From Anodontia alba (lineage: Eukaryota > Mollusca > Bivalvia > Lucinida > Lucinidae), in assembly GCA_964016985.1 (NCBI GenBank), contig OZ024835.1:59926714-59990713 (forward strand): a stretch of 64,000 bases of DNA. The letters run 5' to 3'. The first letter of the stretch is position 1; every line of letters begins with the position of its first letter. Under the pieces are notes generated by a model. The model had not been told where the DNA came from. It saw only the letters and a program-made list of their open reading frames with translations, and made no database searches. Position numbers and translations under genes: made by a program. Of this stretch, positions 35,035-46,141 are shown one piece after another.

Positions 35035-35275
35035 CCCAAATTCCCAAGTCAAGGTTTTACCTGTTATTACAGATAATACTCCATCAGCAGCACTCTGACG
35101 TCACAGCGACAAGAATGGCGCGGCTATCAACAACCGTTACCTCGATTTCGTCTAACGCGCGATTTGATTACATTGGTCAATGATTATCACGTAGAAAACT
35201 ACCTTAAGGAAATTTTGGCGTCTGTATGCTATGGCTTGATTGTAAACAGTTGACCCAAAAACCATGCAAATATAT
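35035..35275 (-). repeat. dispersed repeat, family M
   Basis: Shares AATACTCC/TCTGACGTCACAGCGAC, TAACCGTTACC, ATTTCGTCTAACGCGCG and GATTACATTGGTCAATGATT with 40740, 50655 and the split copy at 62455-63060. Confidence 0.72.
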
Positions 35276-35960
35276 AAGTGTAGATATCCAGGAAATGCCA
35301 GAATCATGAAGCACAGCCCTCCGGGGACACCAGAAGAAGGAGAGATGAGGAAAGAACAAGGTCAAAACAAACGCCACATATATGTATAAAAAAACACATA
35401 CGCACGAACAGGGAAGACCCGCAACATTGGAACCGCCTTGGAATTGTCAGTAGGAAAACTAGGGGTGCGGCAGGGAAGTAGGAGGGCTTAACCAGTTTTA
35501 CTCGCGCAAATATTCGTCCTTAATTCTGATGAAGCTCAAAGCTGCAAATATTTTTGGTCTAAAAATGGGTCCGTTAACCACATTTGTGAAACATTACAGC
35601 AAAACACATATAATCAAAAACATTTCGATGAAACAAAACAAATGCATTACGAAAACATGCCTCTTCAAATATAATGGAAGTTTCACCACCAAAAACTGAA
35701 AGATTTTAGATAAAAAAATCTGATATTTTCATATTTCTGCTCAAAACATAGATTGTGGATACTCGTTAGAACCGCCTCGGCGAGGCGGTTCTAACGAGTA
35801 CCCACAATCTATGTTTTGAGCAGAAATTAACAAAATAATGTATACCCCTGTAAACCCCAGTTTTACTATATAAAAGTGGGGTTTAAGGGGGTCAGAATTA
35901 TATAAGCGTGTTTTCGTGATGCCTACATTGCGATCCGAAGCCAGAACATAACAAAACCAC
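35262..35960 (+). repeat. dispersed repeat, Z module, split by A20
   Basis: Begins ATATAAGTGTAGATATCCAGG, follows 31535 through AACCAGTTTTACTCGCGC, and continues after A20 with GATCCGAAGCCAGAACATAAC, the equivalent of 38999 in the uninterrupted copy. Confidence 0.72.
35645..35921 (+). mobile_element. MITE family A, copy A20, inserted in Z
   Basis: Nearly canonical; apex CCTCGGCGAGG; flanking bases G and C. The 38785-39310 Z copy lacks any insertion at this point. Confidence 0.91.
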
Positions 35961-36284
35961 AAATTGGACTACGATAAATCTACTATAATCACCATACAAG
36001 ACTACCTTATTTCGGTACAAATGACACGGGGAACAGCATTTCCTACCAGATTGCATCCGCGCAGTCTTATCTGAGTCTTATCAGGGCACTCTGTGGGTAT
36101 GTGTGTCCAAATCGTCGTCAGCCGGGCAGCGAAAAATATACAGCCTGCGAGATACGCGGGCTGAACTAATTCTACTATGTAACAGGACATTGTGTGCCAC
36201 CGCTCATCTGTTTGTCGACAGAAACAACATAGGTAGAGCTTTATACGTACATGTAGTACAACGGATTTGCTCCTCATCTTGGTT

Positions 36285-36482
36285 GAGAATTGTTAAGAAG
36301 GAGTATTTGGTGATAATTATGGGATAATTTTCTCCATTTCTCCATAAAAGCATATGTTGTGGGTACTCATAAGAAGCGCCTCGGCGAGGCGCTTCTAATG
36401 AGTACCCACAACATATGCTTTTATGGAGAAATAAGGAAAATTATCCCAGAATTATCACTAAATAATCCTCCTTAACGATTCC
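36285..36482. repeat. 198-bp palindrome with family A-type core
   Basis: Outer arms AGAATTGTTAAGAAGGAGTA and TCCTCCTTAACGATTCC, then GATAATTATGGGATAATTTT and its inverse. The centre is a 76-bp near-perfect hairpin with TTGTGGGTACTCATAAGAAG around GCGCCTCGGCGAGGCGC. Relative to family A, C:G pairs are swapped to G:C symmetrically. Confidence 0.8.
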
Positions 36483-37070
36483 TCTGAATTCTTGGTATCA
36501 TTGTTAGGCTGTGTTCTGTGATTGTGGCTCTTCCTGGTCATCTTCTATATTATTGTTCAAATTTTACGACTTTGCTTTATAATTGTGGCATTTAATGGCG
36601 TCCTTATAGTTTGAGTACATACAGTGACTGAATCATATTTGGGCGTGCTCGACGTCGCATTTTCTGCATGATCAGAGTACCCGAAAAGTACGAGTTTAAG
36701 ATATTGGCACAGAACGCTATATATTTAATCTTTTCAGCCCTACAGTCCAAAACGGATACCTGTGCAAACAGTGTAGAATCATATGAGATGGTTTGTAACG
36801 AGCCGTCCCATCACGATCTATACTCTTTGCTATTTGTTTTTTTATTTAGACAGACAATCCTATTTGCAAAAATCGATTTTGTTCAAATTCAGAGATGGAG
36901 GAGTCCATATCAGAAACTCAGGAGTAAAAGAGTTAAATAAAACCAAGCAAGACGGAACATGTACTTTGATAGTCTCGGTGCAATTGGCACTTGCATTTTA
37001 TTTTGTAATTCAAGGTACCTGCTCCGACAATGACTAGCGATTGTTCTAAAAACAACTGGCATTATCGGCC
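36483..37070. other. no clear feature
   Basis: A degenerate family I hairpin (GCAAACAGTGTAGAATCATA) near 36755-36830; otherwise nothing supported. Confidence 0.4.
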
Positions 37071-37083
37071 ATATGTTTGACGG

Positions 37084-37150
37084 TTTTTTTTTTTTTTTTT
37101 GTTTTGTTTTTTTTTTGGTTTTTTTTTTTTTTTTTTTGTTTTGTTTTTTT
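37084..37150. repeat. T-rich low-complexity tract
   Basis: Poly-T with scattered G. The flanking AGCTTCCAGC at 37153 is a short direct duplication. Confidence 0.9.
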
Positions 37151-37211
37151 TCAGCTTCCAGCAGCTTCCAGTTTAATTCTTTCAACCCTACAGACCTAAA
37201 CCATATACTTG

Positions 37212-37263
37212 CATTACGAAAACACGCCTATTCAAATATATTGAAAATTTCACCTCTGAAAAC
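37212..37263 (+). mobile_element. MITE family A, terminus only
   Basis: CATTACGAAAACACGCCTAT and 30 following bases match the left end of family A, then the sequence passes directly into the inverted duplication at 37264. Confidence 0.8.
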
Positions 37264-37806
37264 TTTCATTTACAAACACACAATGCAGCGTCGCAGGAAA
37301 GACGGAAAGATGGCTGTCATATGATACATCGCACGTATAGTTGTCAACTCACACGAAGCGCACGATTTTATTATTATTTAAAAAAACAACTCTCCATGTT
37401 TAATTGATTAACAAAGAATAGATTACTGGCATAGTTTTTAGAAGGCTCTCAAATCAGACCGAGAAGCTCATTCTTTAGATCGCACTACTATAAAATCAGC
37501 CAATTTCACGATAGAGAAGAATATACATTAGGAAAACACGCCTATATTTAAATATATTGCAAAATTTCACCACCAAAACATGAAAATTTTCAGAAAAAAA
37601 TTCTGATATTTTTCATATTACTGTTCAAAACATAGATTGTGGGTACTCGTTAGAACCGCCTCGCCGAGGCGGTTCTAACGAGTACCCACAATCTATGTTT
37701 TTGAGCAGAAATATGAAAAAAAATGTATACCCCTGCAAACCCCAGTTTTACTATATAAAAGTGGGGTTTAAGGGGGTCAAAATTATATAGGCATGTTTTC
37801 GTGATG
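37264..37806. repeat. left arm of a large inverted duplication
   Basis: 37264-37525 is the inverse of 39896-40158 at high identity (for example AAACACACAATGCAGCGTCG, CTCTCAAATCAGACCGAGAA), and the adjoining family A copies are also inverse. The arms are about 540 bp and separated by 1.8 kb. The shared 260-bp unique part is not recognised. Confidence 0.8.
37526..37806 (+). mobile_element. MITE family A, copy A21
   Basis: The left terminus is altered to CATTAGGAAAACACGCC with an extra TTTA (CCTATATTTAAATAT). The same two changes occur, inverted, in the copy at 39617, showing the two share a recent common ancestor. Confidence 0.9.
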
Positions 37807-37862
37807 TGCAAACAGTGTGGCTCCTGATAATGAACCGTGTTATCAGAATCTACACTGTTTGC
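37807..37862. repeat. hairpin family I
   Basis: TGCAAACAGTGTGGCTCCTG and CAGAATCTACACTGTTTGC, apex ATAATGAACCGTGTTAT. It directly abuts the A21 right end. Confidence 0.65.
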
Positions 37863-38149
37863 CTTTCTGACATGATTTTTGAATTACACCCTTATTTGTA
37901 ACATTGGCACTGTCCAATTTCAATGATAGAAAAGTCCATTTCAAAACTCAGGTTGGAAACAATGCGAAAGTTTGCGAAAAAAAAAATCCAAAAAAAAATA
38001 TCGAACCAGTTCCTAAGACCAAGCGCAAAATGCTCAGATTCAGATCATCCTGTGCATGCGCAAAGTATTATCCATGCGGATGCGCACGCTGATCTGGGCC
38101 TCCGCTTTTCGCATATGCCTGAAGACACTTTTTCGCATGGCCGGCTCAA

Positions 38150-38236
38150 ATATATTAAGAGAAGATACCCAGCAAACGTCAATCACGACGCAAAGCCTTC
38201 CCGAGGTATCAAAACGTAAAGAGTTAACCAACAGAC
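38150..38236 (+). repeat. dispersed repeat Z, left part, upstream of the TRIM
   Basis: CCAGCAAACGTCAATCACGAC and AAGCCTTCCCGAGGTATC match the start of Z copies. The rest of this Z copy resumes at 38785, so the miniature LTR element is inserted in it. Confidence 0.6.
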
Positions 38237-38486
<250 letters not shown>

Positions 38487-38487
38487 T

Positions 38488-38504
38488 TGGTGGCAGCGGT
38501 GGGA
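38488..38504 (+). other. primer-binding site for tRNA-Leu
   Basis: TGGTGGCAGCGGTGGGA is complementary to the 3' end, including CCA, of animal tRNA-Leu with anticodon AAG as I recall it. Placement one base after the LTR end is standard for LTR retroelements; many Gypsy-type elements use tRNA-Leu. Confidence 0.8.
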
Positions 38505-38572
38505 TGGAAGACAGTATGTTGCATAGGCTCCTCCCTCGGATTTGCCCAGTGAGGCGTGTGTGACTACGGGAC

Positions 38573-38591
38573 GAAGAGAGAGGGGGAGAAA
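38573..38591 (+). other. polypurine tract
   Basis: GAAGAGAGAGGGGGAGAAA, 19 purines without interruption, ends exactly where the 3' LTR begins TGTAA. This is the expected position of the plus-strand primer. Confidence 0.82.
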
Positions 38592-38593
38592 TG

Positions 38594-38634
<41 letters not shown>

Positions 38635-38784
38635 TTCTACAGCCTCTCTATGGAAGCCGGCTTTTATGGCGACGCTGGTAAAGTGATTGGCTTTTTTACG
38701 AAGTTGAGCAACGGAGATCGCTGTTAGTACCTGGATGGGTGACCGCGGTGCTTGACTTCGTTGGAGACCCGGTTTCACGCTACA
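38592..38784 (+). repeat. 3' LTR of the TRIM
   Basis: TGTAA plus about 18 TA units, then TCACTTCTACAGCCTCTC, and the same 5S-like block and CGCTACA end. It carries 12 bases (CTACAGCCTCTC region) absent from the 5' LTR. Confidence 0.8.
38699..38746 (+). promoter_or_regulatory. 5S rRNA-type internal promoter in the 3' LTR
   Basis: CGAAGTTGAGCAACG, a 9-base gap, then 38723-38746 (GTTAGTACCTGGATGG through GTGACCGC), which differs from the 5S block I remember at one base. The C box is closer to 5S here than in the 5' LTR; the A-box is one base further away. Confidence 0.8.
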
Positions 38785-39310
38785 TGACAATGTGAAAAAT
38801 AAAAACCTGTTTTGGTTTGGTGGGGTTGGATCAGAGGGCTAAAGCCAGTTTTACTATCTCGAAACCTCCACCTTAATTCTGGTGAAGCTCCAAATTGCAA
38901 ACATGTTTTCAGTCCACATAAGGGTCCTCTACCTCAATAGTGAAACACCACAGTGGACCACACATAATCACAATCACTATGATGAAAGAAAGTACTCAGT
39001 TGAGATCTGAAGCCAAAACAATAAACATAACACCACAATTGGCCTGTCAACAGATACTGATAGTCAAGCGGCCACCTTCTGAAATAGATTGAGGAGAGAG
39101 CCAACGCAACGTTGTACAATTAAAGAGGGAATTCAAAGCAAACTTAACAATCATGACTGAGTTTACAACTATGCAAAAATATAAGTGAAGGAAATGCCAC
39201 AAATATAATCACCGCCTTGAGAAAAACCTAATGATAAAACAAACATCATATTAAACCACCGAGGCACAAAGAAGAATGGACTTGGAATGATCTATTTTAA
39301 CAAAGCCGAA
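38785..39310 (+). repeat. dispersed repeat Z, continuation and second module
   Basis: AAAGCCAGTTTTACTATCTC, TTAATTCTGGTGAAGCTCC, then TGAAACACCACAGTGGACC and ATCTGAAGCCAAAACAATA. A new Z start lies at about 39177 (ATATAAGTGAAGGAAATGCC). It has no family A insertion where 35262-35960 has A20. Confidence 0.65.
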
Positions 39311-39616
39311 CAGTGATGCGATGACTACGAAGGCACCATATTTCGCAACAAAAATAAATCAGTTTCCAGACGAAACACACCCACGTTTTCCGCATTTCCT
39401 AACGAGAGTGTATATTGCTGGTTTCATTCTTTTATATTCGAGCGGCACCGTCAGAAAACGTACCTTCGATCATGTGAGAAAATGAAGAAAGCGGTTAGAT
39501 AGATGCATCGCAACGTCAGAAAACGGACTTTCGGATATGTATGCCCAACTCTGCGGTGCCCAACACAGAAAGACGAAAAAGTATTTTACCGCTTCAAGGA
39601 CTCTATTATAATACAC

Positions 39617-39895
39617 CATCATGAAAACATACCTATATAATTTTGACCCCCTTAAACCCCACTTTTATACAGTAAAACCGGGGTTTGCAGGGGTATACAT
39701 TATTTTTCTTATTTCCGCTCAAAAACATAGATTGTGGGTACTCGTTAGAACCGCCTCGTCGAAATGGTTCTAACGAGTGCCCACAATCTATGTTTTGAGC
39801 AGAAATATGAAAAATATCAGAATTTTTATCTGAAAATTTTCACGTTTTTTGGTGAAATTTGCAATATATTTAAATATAGGCGTGTTTTCCTAATG
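39617..39895 (-). mobile_element. MITE family A, copy A22, in the right inverted arm
   Basis: Shares the CCTAATG end and extra TTTA with A21. One hairpin arm is mutated (GAACCGCCTCGTCGAAATGG), so the stem is imperfect near the apex. Confidence 0.9.
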
Positions 39896-40158
39896 TATAT
39901 TCTTCTCTATCGTGAAATTGGCTGATTTTATAGTAGTGCGATCTAAAGAGTGAGCTTCTCGGTCTGATTTGAGAGCCTTCTAAAAACTATATCAGTAATC
40001 TATTCTTTGTTAATCAATTAAACATGGAGAGTTTTTTTTTTTTTAAATAATAACAAAACCGTGCGCTTCGTGTGAGTTGACAACTATACGTGCGATGTAT
40101 CATATGACAGCCATTTCCGTCTTTCCTGCGACGCTGCATTGTGTGTTTGTAAATGAAA
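39617..40158. repeat. right arm of the large inverted duplication
   Basis: Inverse of 37264-37806. The duplication stops exactly at the outer end of the family A copy on the inner side and at GTTTGTAAATGAAA on the outer side. Confidence 0.8.
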
Positions 40159-40210
40159 TTAACAAAGTATTGTTCCTTTAGCCCATTGAAGACTGGAGAC
40201 CCCTAACTGG

Positions 40211-40276
40211 CAAACAGTGCAGACCTAGATCAGCCGCCACAGAACGCGGTGTCTCATCAGGGTCTCAACTGTTTGC
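40211..40276. repeat. hairpin family I
   Basis: CAAACAGTGCAGACCTAGAT with GGTCTCAACTGTTTG and a degraded GCCGCC...GCGGTG apex. Confidence 0.65.
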
Positions 40277-40455
40277 AAATAGTTCAATCATTTTTCTTTA
40301 GGAATATCTACAGCATAGCCTGACATACCTAAAATCGAAAATGCACTCAGCCAATATAAAGTGTGGAAGAGTTTATTCAGTCTTTAACTGGTTAATTACA
40401 TGAAATTATGTACTTGATTATCTGTTAACATTAAAAACTACACAAACGTACACAC

Positions 40456-40558
40456 CGTCACGAAAACACGCCTGTATAATTTTGACCCTCTTAAACCCCA
40501 CTTTTATATAGTAAAACTGGGGTTTACAGGGGTGTACATTATTTTTCTTATTTTGCTA
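40456..40558 (-). mobile_element. MITE family A, one-sided fragment
   Basis: Starts CGTCACGAAAACACGCCTG and runs through TGGGGTTTACAGG to TTATTTTGCT. The central hairpin and the other half are absent. Confidence 0.82.
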
Positions 40559-40739
40559 AGAATATATATTGTGTACAAGATATACATGACGCGCCTGGGC
40601 CGATTTTAAAGGGGACAGGATGGTATGTGTGACATAGACAAGATATTGTACCCTTAATTCGCTGTAATTTAAGAATAACTGTGCAGACCCTGGGTCTGTC
40701 TTCACTGTATGCCAATGTTCCAAATGTCCCAGTCCAGGT

Positions 40740-40935
40740 TTTACTGATGACCCTCTATCAATAATACTCTGGCGTCACAGCGACAAGAATGGCACTGCTA
40801 CAAATAACCGTTACCTGGATTTCGTCTAACGCGCGGTTTGATTACATCGGTCAATGATAATCACATGGACAACTACCTTAAGGAAATTTTGGCTTTGTAT
40901 AGTATAACTCGATTGTAATCTACCCAAAAATGGTA
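40740..40935 (-). repeat. dispersed repeat, family M
   Basis: TCTGGCGTCACAGCGACAAG, AACCGTTACCTGGATTTCGT, ACATCGGTCAATGATAATCAC. A colinear partner of 35035. Confidence 0.7.
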
Positions 40936-40969
40936 ACGTAGATGTACAGAATGTGCCTCTGTCATAGAT

Positions 40970-41250
40970 CATTACGAGAACACGCCTATTCAAATATATT
41001 GAAAATTTCACTACCAAAAACTGAAAGTTTTCAAATAAAAATTCTGATATTTTCATATTTCTGCTCAAAAACATAGATTGTGGGTACTCGTCAGAACCGC
41101 CTCGCTCGCCGAGGCGGTTCTAACGAGTACCCATAATTTATGTTTTTGAGCAGAAATAAAAAAATAAAGTATACCCATGTAAACTCCAGTTTTACTATAT
41201 AAAAGTTGGGTTTAAGGGGGTCAAAATAATATAGGTATGTTTTCGTGATG
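40970..41250 (+). mobile_element. MITE family A, copy A24
   Basis: The apex is lengthened by a CTCG duplication (CCTCGCTCGCCGAGG). Base T on both sides. Confidence 0.9.
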
Positions 41251-41337
41251 TCATGGCCTACTAATATGTCGTCGAGACGAATAGGCAAACTACGACGGAA
41301 ATGCAACAGAACAGCGGAAGAAGCAAACTTACATTTG

Positions 41338-41645
41338 GCCGGCCTCGGTGGCTCAGTTGGATGCGCCGTCCGACTGGAGACCAGGAGGTCGCGGGTTCAA
41401 CCCCCGCCGAGGTCGGCAACATTCTTTCGTGGAGATTGATCATGAAATATTTTCTACGGTCATTCTCTCCCTTCCGCTGATTCAAGAAGGGCAGTTGTCA
41501 GTTTCTGGCGAAAGAATGTGCACAATACTGGTTAACCGCTTCGAGGACTAAGCCTGCCCAGTAAATGTGTGGTTAGGTAAACTGACCGCGCTCTACATGA
41601 CCCCATTGGGTTGACTGGGCCGTAAAACCTCAACACAAACAAACA
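41338..41645 (+). mobile_element. tRNA-derived SINE, full length, with 13-bp target-site duplication
   Basis: AAACTTACATTTG lies directly at 41325-41337 and 41646-41658. The head reads GCCGGCCTCGGTGGCTCAG (A box GGCTCAGTTGG), then CCGTCCGACTGGAGACCAGG, B box GGTTCAACCCC at 41395-41405, a roughly 200-base body, and a CAACACAAACAAACAAA tail. It is the best copy in the window and the reference for the others. The promoter boxes look functional; mobilisation would need a partner LINE, which is not here. Confidence 0.95.
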
Positions 41646-42007
41646 AAACTTACATTTGTTCAAATACATGCAAACATACATCATCTCGGCTTAATATAAA
41701 AGAACCATTGCAATGTGCCCTAAAACCTACATAATGGCAAATAATAGCATCACCGGCGCAACTGTATGTGAACGATAATTTTAGTCTTACCTTTGGATTT
41801 CTAATTACATTGTTAGAAACTTTAAATGAACACTTAATTGTAATAGGCGGGTGATTTACTGTTTAATAACGAAAAAATGCCACATGCGGCCTTTGAAGAT
41901 GACAACTGTTTCTAAATTTACGCTTTATACATAATGGAATGGCATGTGCCTGGAATTTTCCGTGATATTCCAATACACGTAAGCTGCTATCTGAGGAAAT
42001 GACTCTT

Positions 42008-42288
42008 CATCACGAACACATACCTATATAATTTTGACCCCTTTAAACCCCACATTTATATAGTAAAACTGGGGTTGACAGGGGTATATATTATTTTACT
42101 TATTTCTGCTCAAAAACATAGATTGTGGGTATTCGTGAGAACCGCCTCTGCGAGGCGGTTCTAACGAGTACCCACAATCTATGTTTTGAGCAGAAATATG
42201 AAAAAATATTTGAATTTTTTGTCTGAAATTTTTCATTTTTTCGGTGATTAACTTTTCAGTATATTTGAATATGTATGTTTTCGTAATG
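42008..42288 (-). mobile_element. MITE family A, copy A25
   Basis: Apex CCTCTGCGAGG; right end TATGTTTTCGTAATG; base T on both sides. Sequence 41660-42007 between the SINE and this copy holds nothing recognised. Confidence 0.9.
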
Positions 42289-42289
42289 T

Positions 42290-42500
42290 TAAATTACAAA
42301 TGGACTAACACAAGTAAGGTCATAATCACGAAGCGCAGCCTTTCCGATCATTTGCTGCTTTACGTCTCTTTGAACGTTTTTAAGTCGTATCGAGATGATG
42401 AATGGATGATGAAATGCTCTATGAAAATCAAGCAATAACACAAAAAAACTATTGCAAATAACAATAACTCTTAATTATGATACGGCTCCAAACAGCAAAT
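42290..42500 (+). repeat. dispersed repeat Z, degraded
   Basis: ATAATCACGAAGCGCAGCC, then a diverged middle, then ACTCTTAATTATGATACGGC and CTCCAAACAGCAAATGTG. It starts two bases after A25. Confidence 0.5.
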
Positions 42501-42516
42501 GTGTGACTGTTTAATA

Positions 42517-42808
42517 CATCATGAACACACGCCTATATAATTTTGACCCCCTAAAACCCCACTTTTTTGTAGCAAAACTCGGGTTTACAGGGGTATACAA
42601 TATTTTTCTTATTTCTGCTCAAAAACAGAGATTGTGGGGACTCGTTAGAACCGCCCCGTCGCGGCGGTTCTAACGAGTACCAACAATATATGTTTTGAGC
42701 AGAAATATGAAAAATATCAGAATTTTTTATCTGAAAGTTTTCAGTTTTTGGTTGTAAAATTTTTAGTATACATGTACAATGTATTTGAATAGGCATGTTT
42801 TCGTAATG
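42517..42808 (-). mobile_element. MITE family A, copy A26
   Basis: Apex CCCCGTCGCGGCGG; a TACATGTACAATG insertion near 42770; base A on both sides. Confidence 0.89.
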
Positions 42809-43147
42809 AATGCGTTCGGTCCGAAAGAATTCTCCTGCCTCATCACAAACACCATTATGTAATAAAGCGGGGGTCTCAGTGGAAATCTGAAGACATCCAC
42901 AAGTAGGACCGCGATGGACCCGACGTAAGACTTCCAATATCAAGCGCCAGCCATCTTTAGCAGTTGAAGAATTAGCTGTTATTCAGTATAAGGCGCCGTG
43001 CAGTTTAACAGGGAAGAAAAATCATTAACAATAACTGGCTTAACCCATTCTTCCCTGAGGTTCTAAATTGGACTCTTCCATCCTTGAATTTGGACACATC
43101 CATTGATACAAAAAGAGGTTTCAGTCTAAAATAAAAAAAAATGTATT

Positions 43148-43216
43148 GCAAACAGTGTACATCCTCATGAAGTGGCTGATTATAAGCCGTCTCATCAGGA
43201 TCTTCACTGTTTGCAC
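43148..43216. repeat. hairpin family I
   Basis: GCAAACAGTGTACATCCTCATG with CATCAGGATCTTCACTGTTTGC; the inner stem GGCTGATTATAAGCC is specific to this copy. Confidence 0.65.
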
Positions 43217-43405
43217 AGGTACCAGGTTTGTTCTCTTCTTTGAATTGAGTTGCGTTTTTTAAGGTCAATATAAATTTCCTGCTGGTCCCCCACAAGATAA
43301 AATTGATGCGGAGCATATTATTTCCTGCAAATGTGCTCCCAGCAAAGACTCAGATCAGCCCGTGCAGGGCACTCTGTGCATCGCCAAGTATCCAAGGTGT
43401 CTTCA

Positions 43406-43690
43406 CATCACGAAAATATGCCTATATAATTTTGACCCCCTTAAACTCTACTTTTATACGAGTATAGTAAAACTGGGGTTTACAGGGGTGTACATTATTT
43501 TTCTTATTTCTGCCCAAAACATAGATTATGGTTACCCGTTAGAACCGCCTCGTCGAGGCGGTTCTAACGAGTACCCACAATCTATGCTTTGAGCAGAAAT
43601 ATGAAAAATATCAGATTTTTTTTATCTGCAAATTATCCTTTTTTGGTTGTACAATTTTCAGTATAATTGAATAGGCATGTTTTCGTAATG
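43406..43690 (-). mobile_element. MITE family A, copy A27
   Basis: Apex CCTCGTCGAGG. An ACGAGT duplication near the TATA-containing loop (TATACGAGTATAG) changes the second hairpin. Base A on both sides. Confidence 0.9.
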
Positions 43691-44103
43691 AAGCGGACAG
43701 AAAACTCTGATCAGCATACCTGGATGCGCAGGCTTATCTATTTTTCGCTGAACGCACATGCAAGCTTGTAGAAAATGATGTGTCCAGTAATATGCGTCAA
43801 ACGTGTCAGTGCTGCGTAGGTGGTACTTTCCGATATATTATTTATTGGATTGAGCAGTTTTGCGCACTCGAACAACATACATTTTATTGAAAATGTATTT
43901 TTGAAAATCATTTTGCTGCAGTTTATTACAGAAATATGAACTAACAACGTTCAAATACTGTTTGATCGCTGTCTTATGATGTCAAAATGTCGGCATACTG
44001 AAGTTATTTTGTATTGTATTGACGATTAATGGATGCAGTTGAGGGAGTCAAAGTGTCAAATGTGGGAGGTTTTAAAGAACGAAATGTCCGATATGAAGCA
44101 TAA

Positions 44104-44110
44104 ATGTGTG

Positions 44111-44145
<35 letters not shown>

Positions 44146-44146
44146 T
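44104..44146. repeat. (TG)n microsatellite
   Basis: About 20 TG units with one CG. Confidence 0.95.
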
Positions 44147-44398
44147 TCCTCTGTTTTCTTTCCTCTGTTTTTTTGTTGTTGTTGTTTGTTTTTATTTTTG
44201 TTGTTGTTGTTGTTTTTTTTTTTTCAAATATTTTATTGCTGTTTCTCCAGTGTTGGTGCAATTCATCTTCCGTATTGATATTTGATTAGTGCTTGTACGT
44301 GATTAAAGTCAGACATTGAAAGTAAAGTTATTACATATTTTAAGTTAGAAATATTGCAAAAAGTTGTCATTTTGAGTAGGTCGGTAAGTATGGGAGAT

Positions 44399-44401
<3 letters not shown>

Positions 44402-44476
<75 letters not shown>
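44402..44476. repeat. (CA)n microsatellite
   Basis: About 37 CA units, 250 bases after the complementary (TG)n tract. Confidence 0.96.
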
Positions 44477-44477
<1 letters not shown>

Positions 44478-44840
44478 TGTTTCATGTCTTTTCCTGTCTT
44501 TGTCTTACTTTTGTATTCAGTGTTTCCTGTCTAGCATTATTGTGAAAGCTGGAGCTGGTTGCTTTGTTTTCCTTTGGTCTGTGGTTTACTTACTGTCTGT
44601 CATGGTCCGTTTACACTTCCTCGCAGGGTAGGCTGTGACCTCTGCAATTGTTCCTAAACATCTTCTATAGTATTTGTCATTTATGGACAACCGTGTATTG
44701 ATATTCAGGTTTGTCCCTAAGGGATCATTTTTTTTTCTTTCAGTGTAGATGAATAAATTAAGAAGCCACATCCACTTCTCATTTTCAGCCAATCAGATAA
44801 CTTGATCAAGGTTGTTGATATATATTGACATACTTCATGG

Positions 44841-44906
44841 CAAACAGTGCGGATCCAGATCAGTTGGCTTCTTTAGAAGCCAACTGATCTGGATCTCCAC
44901 TGTTTG
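44841..44906. repeat. near-perfect hairpin family I
   Basis: CAAACAGTGCGGATCCAGATC pairs with GATCTGGATCTCCACTGTTTG; apex TTGGCTTCTTTAGAAGCCAA is unique to this copy. Confidence 0.82.
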
Positions 44907-44945
44907 TAAAGGTAGGATATATCCGGGTTCAGCAGGACAAGGGTT

Positions 44946-44949
<4 letters not shown>

Positions 44950-45030
<81 letters not shown>
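44950..45030. repeat. (TA)n microsatellite
   Basis: About 40 TA units, immediately upstream of a Z repeat start. Confidence 0.95.
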
Positions 45031-45032
<2 letters not shown>

Positions 45033-45034
<2 letters not shown>

Positions 45035-45215
45035 AATGAAGATATCCAGGACATTCCATATTCTCGAAGCGTAGTTTCCCAAGTCACCAAAAGAAAGCGA
45101 CATTGTTTCAACGTTGTGTGCCCGTTGGGAATAACTTGGGGACTTAAACCAGTTTACTCGATCTAAACATCGCCCTTAAATCTAGCCGATCATGTAATAA
45201 TGGCTTTTTTCTGCT
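45033..45215 (+). repeat. dispersed repeat Z, degraded
   Basis: AAATGAAGATATCCAGGACAT, TCGAAGCGTAG, CACCAAAAGAAAGCG, then ACTTAAACCAGTTTACTCGA. Confidence 0.6.
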
Positions 45216-45643
45216 AGACGAAACTTACATTTACCTGTCAATGAAGCCGTACTTTGCAATGTTGCGATATAGCTAACTCGAATTACTGCTTTGAAACGTG
45301 AACAAACGAGATTTGTTAGGGTGCGGCTCATGGTTTAGGCCCTTCTTATGCAGCTTCATTTATAGTGTTTCTGCCTTAAATTTCTAAATATAGCGCTTAT
45401 GTTTGAAACATACTATCACGTTTATATGCTTACCTATTTACCCTGAGATGTTGCGTCCGATATTGGTAACAGTTCCATTGTCACGTCGTCTTCATGAGTT
45501 TTGTCTAACATTGCAGAAATTATCATATTATATATACCGTTTTAAAATTTATTTAAGACGCCACGAATAAGCAGGCTGATTGCATCTTCACTGGCAGCAC
45601 TTGCCACCTGGTAGGAAATGCTGTGCTTGGGCACATGTAAATG
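45216..45643. other. no feature recognised
   Basis: No gene or repeat copy apparent. Confidence 0.4.
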
Positions 45644-45772
45644 CCGGTTCTAACGAGTACCCACAATCTATGTTTTGAGCAGAAATGTGAAAAATATCAG
45701 AATTTTCATCTGAAATTTTCCATTTTGGTGGTAAAATTTTCAGTATATTTGAATAGGCTTGATTTCGTAATG
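45644..45772 (-). mobile_element. MITE family A, half copy
   Basis: Starts inside the central hairpin at CGGTTCTAACGAGTACCC and runs to the TTTCGTAATG terminus. Everything on the other side of the apex is absent. Confidence 0.88.
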
Positions 45773-45851
45773 ATTTTGCTGTATGGTGTTTTATGTTGCT
45801 GCGTGTACCTGTATAATGCCTTCACTCGATTTTGAATGATTCGGTGTAAAC

Positions 45852-46131
45852 CATCACGAAAACATGCCTATATAAAATTGACCCCCTTAAACCCCACTTT
45901 TATACAGTAAAACTGGGGTTTACAGGGGTATACATTATTTTTCATATTTCTGTTCAAAAACATAGATTGTGGGTATTCGTTAGAACCGCCTCGCCGAGGC
46001 GGTTCTAACGAGTACCCACAATCTATGTTTTGAGCAGAAATATGAAAAATATCGGACTTTTTGTATCTGAAAAATTTCAGTTTTTAGAGGTGAAACTTTC
46101 TATATATTTGAATAGGAGTGTTTTCATAATG
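45852..46131 (-). mobile_element. MITE family A, copy A29
   Basis: Apex CCTCGCCGAGG; base C on both sides. It lies 80 bases from a half copy in the same orientation. Confidence 0.91.
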
Positions 46132-46141
46132 CGAAGCAAAA

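Noticed and set aside
41338..41420. tRNA gene on the plus strand (also minus-strand candidates near 880 and 21150)
   Set aside because: A and B boxes are present, but each is followed by the same 200-base body and CAAA-type tail, and two copies have target-site duplications. These are SINE heads.
44104..44476. Functional (TG)n/(CA)n inverted pair
   Set aside because: Complementary tracts 250 bases apart are expected by chance in a microsatellite-rich window; the flanks share no symmetry.
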